Source: Prostheceraeus crozeri (lineage: Eukaryota > Platyhelminthes > Polycladida > Euryleptidae). From it: 64,000 nucleotides of DNA. Within the stretch, counting starts at the first letter, position 1. Each line of letters begins with the position of its first letter. Where the stretch lies: contig CAJQUW010005777.1 in assembly GCA_907163375.1 (NCBI GenBank), positions 1 through 64,000 of the forward strand, read 5' to 3'. Positions 56,399 to 63,990 of the stretch are shown here, piece by piece. The notes beneath the pieces are model-generated. The model made no database searches. It was not told the origin of the DNA and saw only the letters and a list, made by a program, of their open reading frames with translations. The position numbers and the translations under genes were made by a program.

Positions 56399-56856
56399 TT
56401 CAAATCATGATAGAACTTACAAATCATTTTTTCATTAGAGGATGGATTACATGAAAAGTTTTGAATAACAGATGCAAATCGAGATACATGTAAACGTTTT
56501 AAGATGAAGTACAGTACAAAAGCACCACACGTTGATGAAAGTGGATGTTGTAGTATGCGTTCATTTCGCTGATATTGACGCGTATGTTTTCTCAACCACT
56601 GCTGTGTTGGTATATTTGGAGGTTGAGCAAGAGAGTCAAATAGTTCACCACGTCGGTCTTCTCCAATAAAGATCGCTTTCCAATGCTCACCGCCTAAATT
56701 CTGTGAATGAGTGTTTAGCACAATAAAGATGGGATAGTGATTTACTGCAGGTGGTAAGGTATCGAGTGAATAGACATTATCGAAAGCTTTCAACGTCGCT
56801 TCGTCTGCATTACGCTGCACTTTAGTCTTAATATCGTCAGCAGTCAACCAACTCAT
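56395..56856 (-). CDS. Adenain-type (C5) cysteine protease
   Basis: 153 aa. Residues GGEHWKAIF supply His58, ELFDSL supplies Asp74, ILQHPLSSTCGAFVLYF supplies oxyanion Gln103 and Cys110, the order and local motifs of adenovirus/Polinton maturation proteases. It would cleave precursor virion proteins during capsid maturation. It is shorter than adenain (~204 aa) but normal for Polintons. The ATG overlaps the MCP stop by one base (TAATG), so translation probably follows from the capsid message. Confidence 0.9.
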   Translation of the reverse strand: MSWLTADDIKTKVQRNADEATLKAFDNVYSLDTLPPAVNHYPIFIVLNTHSQNLGGEHWKAIFIGEDRRGELFDSLAQPPNIPTQQWLRKHTRQYQRNERILQHPLSSTCGAFVLYFILKRLHVSRFASVIQNFSCNPSSNEKMICKFYHDLK

Positions 56857-58133
56857 TAACGATTATACTGAAGAATCACGTCACGATACTTTGTAATTTC
56901 AATATTTGAATCGAAGACTGCATAAATTAATACATTGATCGTCTCAGGTAGTGTTCTTTTGAACGTCAAATCCAAACGAATATTATGAGGCACGTTCGCT
57001 TGACGATAGGGTGCACTAATATCGCTGTCAGCAGTCAAATCAAATGCATAAATAGTATATCCACTCTTAAACTCTTTCATAGTCAGTCCGTTGGTGTCAT
57101 CCGTATTGTAAAAGCCAAAGACATCCATAAAATCAACATAACTGCGCATAAATTGATCCGAAGCAAAATCTGGTTTGTAGGGTGGACCAGGATGACTCAC
57201 ACCATTTACACGTAAAGCAATTTCACTTAACTGATTGTGTTTAAAATTGAAAGGATTCTTCTTTATATTACCATTAAATGCATCATTTTCAACCATTGCC
57301 ACCATGAGGAGCTTCGGTGCTTCCGATGGAAAGAGGCCATCTTTCATGAAACTCTTTTGATCTTTCGGAATTGTAAAGGTGAGAAGCTTTGTATGCTGAA
57401 CGGGGTAAATGGCATTTTGGCGGTTAAGGCCTTCAGCATGCCCTCTAATGACACTTGGATTCGGTACTACTCGACGAATGTAAAGTGCAATATCTTCCAC
57501 ATGAATTCTAAAATTGTCAACTTTAGCAAATGCATTCAGCGCAAATTCAGGCTTATTCAATGTCAGCTTGAGTCGCATGCTGGTATTACACAGTAAAAAC
57601 TTTGACTGTCTAAAGAAGTCTAAATTCAGCGGACCATATAGCTGACATACTCTACTATCTTTAATCATAGCAGATCGCTTTACAAAGCCACTGTTTGTTT
57701 CAACATCAAATTTTCCTGCTTCATCTCTGTACCATCCCATGGCTTCCATATGACTTTTTTGTGCTGCTGGATGAAACTGTGATACATGATTGAAATATGA
57801 TTTATAGGGATAATCGCTTTGACCACCTTCCACCTGCTGCTCTCCAATCGTTAGAGAAACATCGCGAAGTAATGTAGTCAATGGTAAATTGTTCAGTCCA
57901 ACTTTATGTGCATCGTCAATAGCAGTTCCATCTGCTTGCTGAATTCTAAACCTCAAATCAAGCATCGCATAACTCAAATCTATGTAGTCATCACTACCAC
58001 CAGGAATAACAAATTCAATGGGGCCAGCATTCTCAGCTGTTCGAGGATGATAATCTACAATACTTGAACTAAGAATATCTGTCTGTATGGCTTGTTGATC
58101 GAACAAACAAAAACCGGAAGTTTTACACTCCAT
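56856..58133 (-). CDS. Major capsid protein, double jelly-roll (hexon-like)
   Basis: 425 aa, beginning MECKTSGFCLFDQQAIQTDI. It has the features of Polinton MCPs related to the C. elegans F54H12.2-type proteins: an N-terminal IDYxPxxxxxGPIEF-like strand, a GSDDYIDLSYAMLDLRFRI strand, HPGPPYKPDFA mid-protein, and a C-terminal KSGYTIYAFDLTADSD... and RLDLTFKRTLPETINVLIYA. Two jelly rolls are predicted. It should form trimeric capsomers of an icosahedral particle. Both arms keep it intact, which argues for recent activity. The start is 2 nt after the stop of the pVI-like gene. Confidence 0.9.
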   Translation of the reverse strand: MECKTSGFCLFDQQAIQTDILSSSIVDYHPRTAENAGPIEFVIPGGSDDYIDLSYAMLDLRFRIQQADGTAIDDAHKVGLNNLPLTTLLRDVSLTIGEQQVEGGQSDYPYKSYFNHVSQFHPAAQKSHMEAMGWYRDEAGKFDVETNSGFVKRSAMIKDSRVCQLYGPLNLDFFRQSKFLLCNTSMRLKLTLNKPEFALNAFAKVDNFRIHVEDIALYIRRVVPNPSVIRGHAEGLNRQNAIYPVQHTKLLTFTIPKDQKSFMKDGLFPSEAPKLLMVAMVENDAFNGNIKKNPFNFKHNQLSEIALRVNGVSHPGPPYKPDFASDQFMRSYVDFMDVFGFYNTDDTNGLTMKEFKSGYTIYAFDLTADSDISAPYRQANVPHNIRLDLTFKRTLPETINVLIYAVFDSNIEITKYRDVILQYNR

Positions 58134-58135
58134 GA

Positions 58136-58591
58136 TTAGAAGTTATAGCAGCGTCGTCGTTTAGCGCCTGATGAATGATTAGAGCCTCTGCGACGTTTGC
58201 GTGAATGCCTTTTGACTGAAGATCGCACCTTACCAGCTCCGCGATGTTTCCTCCTTCCTTTATTCATTCGTTTAGGTGATTTCTTTCCTTGAGTAACACC
58301 AGCAATGGTCTGCTTCAATGTTTTTAAACCGCGTTCCTTCCCACGATTCAACAAACTGCTCTTAAAACTTCTACCTCTGGAAAGATCACTAGCAACATCA
58401 CCAGCAAAGCCAACGGCATTACTTAAAACATTTCGTTTTAAAGATCTACCGACATTGGATATGAGAGGTGCTACAACAGATTTCAGTGCACCAAGTATGC
58501 TACCTCCACGTTGGCGGCGAGCACCGATGTAAATTTGTCCTCCACCACTTACATAGGAGGGTCGTGAATAAAATGAGGCAGTTGGATTCAT
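58136..58591 (-). CDS. pVI-like minor capsid/membrane-active protein precursor
   Basis: 151 aa. After a Gly/Tyr-rich N-terminus, GGGQIYIGARRQRGG (16-30) is followed by an amphipathic helix, SILGALKSVVAPLISNVGRS, and a long Lys/Arg-rich tail (SSVKRHSRKRRRGS). A GG ahead of an amphipathic helix recalls adenovirus pVI and pX precursors cut by adenain at xGG/x sites. I infer a minor capsid or core protein released by the protease encoded two genes downstream. The plus-strand frame at 58305-58532 is a shadow. Confidence 0.65.
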   Translation of the reverse strand: MNPTASFYSRPSYVSGGGQIYIGARRQRGGSILGALKSVVAPLISNVGRSLKRNVLSNAVGFAGDVASDLSRGRSFKSSLLNRGKERGLKTLKQTIAGVTQGKKSPKRMNKGRRKHRGAGKVRSSVKRHSRKRRRGSNHSSGAKRRRCYNF

Positions 58592-58632
58592 AGCTCAAAC
58601 CCTAAACATTGTTAGTTACAACTTTGCATGAA

Positions 58633-59721
58633 TCACTGTCGATCACTTAGATGAAAGATGTCGGCACGACGCATCCAAGAGTTCATACTTGAAGGATAAC
58701 CAGTCCATTTAACAAGACACCATTCTTCACCTTGCCGTTTTTTACATCGAATGATTTTCTCTACCAAATATGTTTCACTTTCAGTGACTACCTCAATCTC
58801 ATCGCGGTAAAAGCTACCCTCAATTTCTTCATTATCGTAATCTTTCAACTTGTAGGTGGTCGGAGAGTCTTTTTGATTAATCCTTGATACTGTAAATACC
58901 TCCTCTGTCCAATTCGGGAGGTACCCTTTAGCAAAAACACTTTTCACTTTTGAGATACGAACTTTATCGCCAATTTTCACATCACTTTTCACATGAGTGC
59001 GTTTACGTTGGAATGATTCGCGCACTTTATCTACATTGTCAGCATTTACATCTACTGGTCTGAGTCCAATAGAACGATGGATAGAGTGATTGTAGGCATG
59101 GAGTGTATCTTGTAGAACCTTTGTCCAATTTTGTGTCAAGTTGGCAGTAAAATGTCGCCACAAGCGATTTTTTAATGTGCGATTAAAACGTTCAACGAGT
59201 GCAGCTTTATAAGCGCTCTTTACACTAAACAACTCAATGTCATGCCTCTCAAATAATCTTGTCACATGCTGATTTTCAAACTCTTTTCCTTGATCACTCT
59301 GAATTCTTTTTGGAATGCGACCTTCTCGAAAAATTGTTTGGAATGCTTTTGCTACTCCTTTCCCTTCTTTAGTTTTTAAAGGTTGAGCCCACGCATAACG
59401 CGAGAAAATATCAATGACGGTTAAAATAAAATTATTGCCCGAGTTATGTTTTGAAATGGAGGCAACATCGCACAAATCTGCTTGCCACTGTTCATCGATG
59501 TCATGAACAATATAATGGCGGGTGCGGTACTTCTTTTTCGCTTGTTTGTGGAGTGTATAGGTAGCCTGACCCTTTAACCATCGTTTCACTTGTGATTGTG
59601 GAAGACCACTCGCTTTTGATAATTTCTTGATAGATGCAAATCCTGCCGGATGTTTTACATCATAATAGATTGACTTCAAACGTTCAGTCGATGACGGCTG
59701 ACTCTTTTTCCTCCTTCTCAT
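58633..59721 (-). CDS. Polinton DDE integrase with C-terminal chromodomain
   Basis: 362 aa from the first sensible ATG (59721); the frame is open further upstream only over the Cys-rich gene. The core shows EQWQADLCDV (Asp82 or Asp85), IQSDQGKEFEN (Asp143) and AALVERFNRTLKNR (Glu177), a retroviral-type D,D-35-E spacing. The N-terminus has a helix-turn-helix-like SIKKLSKASGLPQSQVKRWL. The C-terminus is a chromodomain (about 318-356: YLVEKIIRCK, EEWCLVKWTGYP, NSWMRR), which targets insertion to chromatin in related elements. Intact here, broken in the left arm. Confidence 0.9.
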   Translation of the reverse strand: MRRRKKSQPSSTERLKSIYYDVKHPAGFASIKKLSKASGLPQSQVKRWLKGQATYTLHKQAKKKYRTRHYIVHDIDEQWQADLCDVASISKHNSGNNFILTVIDIFSRYAWAQPLKTKEGKGVAKAFQTIFREGRIPKRIQSDQGKEFENQHVTRLFERHDIELFSVKSAYKAALVERFNRTLKNRLWRHFTANLTQNWTKVLQDTLHAYNHSIHRSIGLRPVDVNADNVDKVRESFQRKRTHVKSDVKIGDKVRISKVKSVFAKGYLPNWTEEVFTVSRINQKDSPTTYKLKDYDNEEIEGSFYRDEIEVVTESETYLVEKIIRCKKRQGEEWCLVKWTGYPSSMNSWMRRADIFHLSDRQ

Positions 59722-59899
59722 CTTTTTGTTTTCTTGCCTTTCTACATTTACAACAACTGCAGCATTTAGCTTTAGCGGTTTTGCGATCGTGTTCACATTG
59801 CTTAGGGGTTTCATTATGAGAGCTGGCGCAGCAAGTGCAAGTGACAACGACATTCACCTCTGGCGGCTCATTACATGGCAAGCAACACATCTGCTTCAT
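59684..59899 (-). CDS. Cys-rich 71-aa protein overlapping the integrase start
   Basis: It begins MKQMCCLPCNEPPEVNVVV one nucleotide after the stop of the 230-aa gene. The Cys clusters are CCLPC, CTCC and KCCSCCKC. It overlaps the integrase start by ~38 nt because a single-base difference from the left arm removes the TGA. Unrecognised; it could be a small metal-binding protein. Confidence 0.45.
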   Translation of the reverse strand: MKQMCCLPCNEPPEVNVVVTCTCCASSHNETPKQCEHDRKTAKAKCCSCCKCRKARKQKDEKEEKESAVID

Positions 59900-59900
59900 A

Positions 59901-60593
59901 TTAATAGTCTGAGAACATGTATTTCCTAGGAGGAGCTGTTTTACGTTTTCCTTTTACCAGTTTTAGTGGCGATGTAGATCTACGTCGAGTTCTTCCTCTT
60001 GTTTGCTTAGTGAGTGTGGGAGGGGATGTAGCAGGTGACGTCTTAAACCAATTTGTTGGCATTTTCATCGCCTGAAGCATTGGAGTAGTAGCCACTGTTG
60101 AATCAAGTTCTTTCAATGTCTCATTATTTAAAGCAAATTTTGGCACATTATGCTTTTTCAATAGTTTAAGAAAGTATGACCAACCAGGTGGAACATAGCC
60201 CTGACGGCGCTTTCTACGTGTCGCATACTGAATCAAGTCTTCATAACGTGAAGCATCAATCACTTTATTTTCATCTGTAATGATTTCTCCTCTATCATTT
60301 ACATTGAGATGGGGTTCAATACTGTTGAAAAGAGATATGGCATGTGCGCGAGATGCTAAAGGTGTAGCAGTCGATACAGAGTCACGCATCTTATTCTTCA
60401 AGTTTTTCAATTGCTCAACAGTTTCCGATTGTAATAATACAGCACGATGTGGATCTTTGATGTGAACATTTTGCTGATAATCTATTTCTTTCCTATACAT
60501 TTGATTTGCAAGAGGTTGCTTTACTTGCTGCATGGCAGTCAATTGTACATATTCATCCTGAGGAATAACAATCATGCGAGAATAAGAACTCAT
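59901..60593 (-). CDS. Polinton conserved 230-aa protein of unknown function
   Basis: It starts MSSYSRMIVIPQDEYVQLTA. The centre has LLQSETVEQLKNLKNKMRDS (likely helical) and YVPPGWSYFLKLLKKHNVPK, reminiscent of a GWxxFxxxLxxxNVP motif shared by many Polinton proteins without known role. The C-terminus is Arg/Ser/Pro-rich (TRGRTRRRSTSPLKL), suggesting nucleic-acid contact. The ATG overlaps the ATPase stop as ATGA. It may be a core or assembly protein. Confidence 0.7.
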   Translation of the reverse strand: MSSYSRMIVIPQDEYVQLTAMQQVKQPLANQMYRKEIDYQQNVHIKDPHRAVLLQSETVEQLKNLKNKMRDSVSTATPLASRAHAISLFNSIEPHLNVNDRGEIITDENKVIDASRYEDLIQYATRRKRRQGYVPPGWSYFLKLLKKHNVPKFALNNETLKELDSTVATTPMLQAMKMPTNWFKTSPATSPPTLTKQTRGRTRRRSTSPLKLVKGKRKTAPPRKYMFSDY

Positions 60594-61207
60594 AGTTTGT
60601 AGATAATCATGGGAGTTTTCAAAATATCACTTCGAAATCTAAATTCTTCCGGACACTCTTGCGTAAAGTCAATGAATAAGTAACCGTATGGTTTTTCAGT
60701 AGCTGCTTGAAAAATTTCAATTAAGGCTTTTGATCCTCTGGGTGCAACTTGTCGCGCTAAAATTTCAAATTGACTTTTATCTCGCGGATTCTTGAAAATA
60801 GCATAATAGTGTGTATTCAGGTTTCGTGTACGAGCTTCTTTTCCATCAGGAAACAAATTTTGTGTAATATAGATGATAAAACACCTTTTATGGTGTGCTG
60901 CGCGAGTGAACATATCTGTAACATCTTTTGAATTCTTACTTTCTTTTAATAAATCATCCAATACAACAACATCATTAGACTGAAGTTTATCCACTGGAAT
61001 AATTCCTTCATGTCGAATAAAGTTGCGACTTTGCAATTCCTGAAACAGCGACGGTTGATAAATACCATAACACCAAATCACTCGATTGATAGGTTCCTTA
61101 AACAACTCCCTTCTTTTATCCAATAAATTCAGCGTGAAAACAGTTTTACCTGCATGAGATGGACCTGATACAGTCAGAACTTTATCACATTGAAGTCTGA
61201 AATCCAT
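60590..61207 (-). CDS. FtsK/HerA-type genome-packaging ATPase
   Basis: 205 aa from ATG 61207. Walker A is GPSHAGKT (15-22), Walker B is DVVVLDDLL with Asp84/Asp85, and a sensor-like FIIYITQNLFPDGKEAR (Gln116) follows, then YAIFKNPRDKSQFEILARQV, all typical of Polinton and adintovirus packaging ATPases. It should pump DNA into the capsid. An open frame extends 16 codons further upstream from a TTG, with no ATG. The last four bases overlap the next gene (ATGA). Confidence 0.9.
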   Translation of the reverse strand: MDFRLQCDKVLTVSGPSHAGKTVFTLNLLDKRRELFKEPINRVIWCYGIYQPSLFQELQSRNFIRHEGIIPVDKLQSNDVVVLDDLLKESKNSKDVTDMFTRAAHHKRCFIIYITQNLFPDGKEARTRNLNTHYYAIFKNPRDKSQFEILARQVAPRGSKALIEIFQAATEKPYGYLFIDFTQECPEEFRFRSDILKTPMIIYKL

Positions 61208-61238
61208 TTTATTACTTTGAGACTCAACATTTGCATAA

Positions 61239-61595
61239 TTAACGCTTAGAGCCAAAGATATTTCCCAATAGGTTGCCCACGGCAGGAGCTATCATTGGAA
61301 GTATTGCTGAAAGGAAACCGCCCTTTTGTGTTAGAGTTTTCCTCTTTCTTTGAAGGGCGACTTTAGGATTGGAGATGAAACGCAATTTCGTAGCATATCG
61401 CTTAAGTAACTTTCGTTGTTTTGGCGCTAATTTCTTCGTCCTCAACTTCCTCACATGAGAAATAATTTCACAAATGAATTTATCGTTAGCATGTCGTATA
61501 GCATTGTATCGCTGATTTGCTTTCATTCGTCGGAGAGCTTGAATGGCTGAAGAAAACTTTTGACTTTTACGTTTCGTCATTTTACGTTTCGCCAT
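61239..61595 (-). CDS. pX-like basic protein with GG and hydrophobic C-terminus
   Basis: 118 aa. Residues 1-90 are highly basic (KRKMTKRKSQKF, KKLAPKQRKLLKRY), then QKGGFLSAILPMIAPAVGNL and a short GSKR end. A basic body with a GG-FLSAILPxIAPxxGxLLG tail is the pattern of adenovirus pX and Polinton core/membrane proteins. I infer condensation of DNA and, after cleavage at GG, membrane activity. It lies 51 nt after the RING gene and ~30 nt before the ATPase ATG. Confidence 0.65.
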   Translation of the reverse strand: MAKRKMTKRKSQKFSSAIQALRRMKANQRYNAIRHANDKFICEIISHVRKLRTKKLAPKQRKLLKRYATKLRFISNPKVALQRKRKTLTQKGGFLSAILPMIAPAVGNLLGNIFGSKR

Positions 61596-61646
61596 TTTCC
61601 GTGTTAGTCTTTGCTAAAACCTATCTTTACCACATTTGCATAGGTA

Positions 61647-61970
61647 CTAACTATTGCGACATAAGTGACACTCGAAATGAGCAATGTCACAGTGGTTACA
61701 TTGGCAAAGTTGAATGCAATTACGTATGAAACAGCGTTGACAAAAAGCATGCTTACATCTCTTGAAGATGCGCTTTTCATTTCCATCCTTTCGCTTACAT
61801 ACATCGCAACACATAGTTTCACCGTTACTGATGTCTATAGCAAGTCTTTTTGAAGATATGAATTTGCTAGCCTTTTCTAAATAATAGACGCATGTACAGA
61901 AGGAATATACTTCGAGAGTGAGCAGACATAGCTCGAAAACCAGTTGTGCTACAATCAAGTACCACTGCAT
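61647..61970 (-). CDS. RING-finger protein with N-terminal membrane segment
   Basis: 107 aa. A hydrophobic stretch of about 30 residues (YLIVAQLVFELCLLTLEVYS...) precedes CCDVCKRK (C55, C58), RCKHAFCQRC (C72, H74, C77, C80), NCIQLCQCNHC and CHLC (C101, C104). This is a C3HC4-like RING arrangement. RING proteins are usually E3 ubiquitin ligases; a membrane-anchored one could target host proteins, but that is inference. It starts 2 nt after the previous stop. Confidence 0.65.
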   Translation of the reverse strand: MQWYLIVAQLVFELCLLTLEVYSFCTCVYYLEKASKFISSKRLAIDISNGETMCCDVCKRKDGNEKRIFKRCKHAFCQRCFIRNCIQLCQCNHCDIAHFECHLCRNS

Positions 61971-61972
61971 TT

Positions 61973-62410
61973 TCAATTTTTCTTTATGGAAAGTTGAATG
62001 TGAATATCTGAAATCGCTTCAATCACTAGACTGCTACCATGATGGTTAAATGCGTTAAGACGTTCAGCAATTTTTATCATATGTCTTTTAAAAAATTCTT
62101 CGGGGTGATCTACCACTTCCATTGAATAAGAAGCAAAATGGAAAGAGCGACTTTCCACCTCTTCCTTTCCAAAATGACTAAACTTAATTTTCGCAACTAA
62201 TCGCGCCATGACAATGCTATCAGAGAATGTATTCATTAACTCTAGAAATAGAGTGCTAGCATCATCGACCACTGCTTCGATGTCGGTCTCATCTTTATGA
62301 AAATTTTATCACATAATCTTGAACAGCTCCTTTTAAACTTTGCCTATGAAAACGTAATGTTCCGCAGTCGTTTGAGAAAGACATGATCGCCCTTTATCTA
62401 ACCCATCCAT
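61973..62410 (-). pseudogene. PolB-leader-like protein (right arm), frameshifted
   Basis: It begins MDGLDKGRSCLSQTTAE, then loses frame (one A fewer near 62355, one A more near 62305). From 62272 the frame is open again: VDDASTLFLELMNTFSDSIV, MARLVAKIKFSHFG, FFKRHMIKIAERLNAF, HHGSSLVIEAISDIHIQLSI. The last part resembles the region ahead of the PolB domain in Polinton polymerase ORFs, where 'RxxxFxxxGSGWxxxxIxxLxIxI' precedes the conserved LP/NxxxDxxCFxW block. Here the protein stops there. It may be a stand-alone version or a relic of PolB. Low certainty. Confidence 0.45.
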
Positions 62411-62471
62411 TGCATGAAAACAACAACTCTTCTCATAGTAACATTTATTGAATAATGGTAACAAGCATGCA

Positions 62472-63020
62472 TTATAAATCAATGGTTTGAAAGAGATAAA
62501 ATAGATACAGCTGGTAACTATCATACAGCGAGCAATGATAACCATACAGGACTTTGGCAGTGTTGAGGTAAGGAGGAAAGAAGCATTGGTTATGAACGTA
62601 GCTACTACAACGAACAGACAAAATAGGAACACACAAATCCTTAAAACGTTTCGTGACTTCATGATAATGTTGATTCACTCTACTATCCCAAGGTGGGAGC
62701 AAAATATCATCAATGATTAGATTGGGAAATACTTTCCTCTCCTTACCAGGATTATTACAAAAGATGCGTATAACATTGAAAGCAGCTAACCATCGTTTAA
62801 AGTCAATAAGAAGAGCACTCTCACAAGAAAAGCCATAGTCTTGCAAATATTTCAGATTAAGTCCATGAATGTGTTTTCTCGCCCATTGATCAACATTGGG
62901 ATCGCAGTTGGCATGTTGATGATAGACACTAACAATCTGATATGTCCAATTGTTCATAGCAATAGCACTGAGCTCCTGTACAGGTTCACCCTCACAATCC
63001 ATAAAAATGATGATAGAAGC
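62472..63020 (-). CDS. DEDDh (DnaQ-like) 3'-5' exonuclease
   Basis: The coding part opens after an acceptor at 63020 with ASIIIFMDCEGEP; the first ATG in frame is 63002 (176 aa). Numbered from it: ExoI is FMDCEGEPVQELSAIAM (D2, E4), a HIHGLNLKYL turn (44-52), SALLIDFKRWL, FCNNPGKE around the ExoII region (its Asp is not obvious), LLPPWDSR, and ExoIII YHCSLYDSY with H156-x4-D161. This order matches DEDDh exonucleases. Polintons normally carry the exonuclease inside PolB, so a separate one is notable. It could act in replication, end processing or RNA decay. Confidence 0.65.
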   Translation of the reverse strand, partial: ASIIIFMDCEGEPVQELSAIAMNNWTYQIVSVYHQHANCDPNVDQWARKHIHGLNLKYLQDYGFSCESALLIDFKRWLAAFNVIRIFCNNPGKERKVFPNLIIDDILLPPWDSRVNQHYHEVTKRFKDLCVPILSVRCSSYVHNQCFFPPYLNTAKVLYGYHCSLYDSYQLYLFYLFQTIDL

Positions 63021-63054
63021 CTAAAACGGAAATTTACACATCTAAGGAAACGTT

Positions 63055-63180
63055 CTATAACATATTACAAAATGAAGAATTACATCGATGCTTTTCACGA
63101 CAAAATACACAAATGATATGATGGCAACGAAGAAGTAAAATGTATCTAATAAGACCACGTCTACGACACTCAAAGCACAT
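63055..63180 (-). CDS. Small RING/zinc-ribbon-like protein
   Basis: 41 aa from an internal ATG, reading MCFEC, RCHHIICVFC, and a final Cys pair (CNSSFC). The ligand order C-x2-C...C-x-H-x2-C-x2-C...C-x4-C resembles a minimal RING. The frame is open upstream into the end of gene 1, so the true start, or a splice junction, is uncertain. Confidence 0.45.
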   Translation of the reverse strand: MCFECRRRGLIRYILLLRCHHIICVFCREKHRCNSSFCNML

Positions 63181-63214
63181 AAGCGAATTGTCATAGGGTA
63201 GAGTTAGGAAAGGA

Positions 63215-63990
63215 CTAGCAATTCTCCTTCTTTGATTTGCGTTTTGATGTAGCATTCTTCTCCGACTTGCGCTTCGTACCACTGCTGTTAAGGATTTGAT
63301 CAATTATGTCGTCCACGTTGGGTGGTTTCGGAATATATAGGATGGATTCCATATGCATGGAGAGAGAGGCTATTTTATTATCCTTGTGTCGACCATAATA
63401 TAGCCCATTCACTTTGAAAAGGATATCCCAAGTACCTTCTCCGAGCTCATCACATCTGATGGGTATTGAATGATCTCCCTCCTTCTTATAGTAAGTACAC
63501 CAATGTGATACCGGTAGGCAAATGTGATTACCATCCCAAATCTTTCTATAGGGAGTATCCTTGTCATCTCTCGCCTTCCACTCTTGAGCAAGAGGAGTAG
63601 GAATGTCCATATTTAATGTCACGTACTCCTCAATAATATCAAGTTGGTGGCGAATGTACGGACTCACGGGGATCAGTATGTAGTCCCCATACTGATTGTG
63701 CATTATCTTGACATCCGTGGAAGGGAGCATTCCCGTTTGGAGTACTACGCTATGATCATCATAACGCAAGGCTTGTTTAAATTTACGCTGTAGCGGTGTA
63801 GGATTATGTACCTTGGATGTTTCTTCCACTGGCCTCAGTTGTAGATGATCTGACCGTAGCGAACCTTGTAACGTTTGACCGCCATTTTGTCCTACTAGTG
63901 CAGCAGATGGAGTAGATGCCTGAAAATGAAAAAAGATTGTATTAAGTTTACGTTCAAGGGAGGAGAGGGAGGGAAGTAGCGACTTACCAT
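63215..63990 (-). CDS. Gene 1: 235-aa protein spliced immediately after its ATG
   Basis: The ATG (63990-63988) is followed by GTAAGT. A 68-bp intron ends TTCATTTTCAG at 63920, and exon 2 (63919-63215) begins ASTPSAALVGQNGG. The sequence is unrecognised: a polar N-terminus, then LPSTDVKIMHNQYGDYILIP, DIPTPLAQEWKARDDKD, a WDILFKVNGLYYGRH segment that might be beta-rich, and a Lys-rich C-terminus (KRKSEKNATSKRKSKK) that looks like a nuclear localisation or DNA-binding tail. It is the first gene behind the TATA promoter seen in the left arm, so a regulatory or early role is plausible. Confidence 0.65.
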
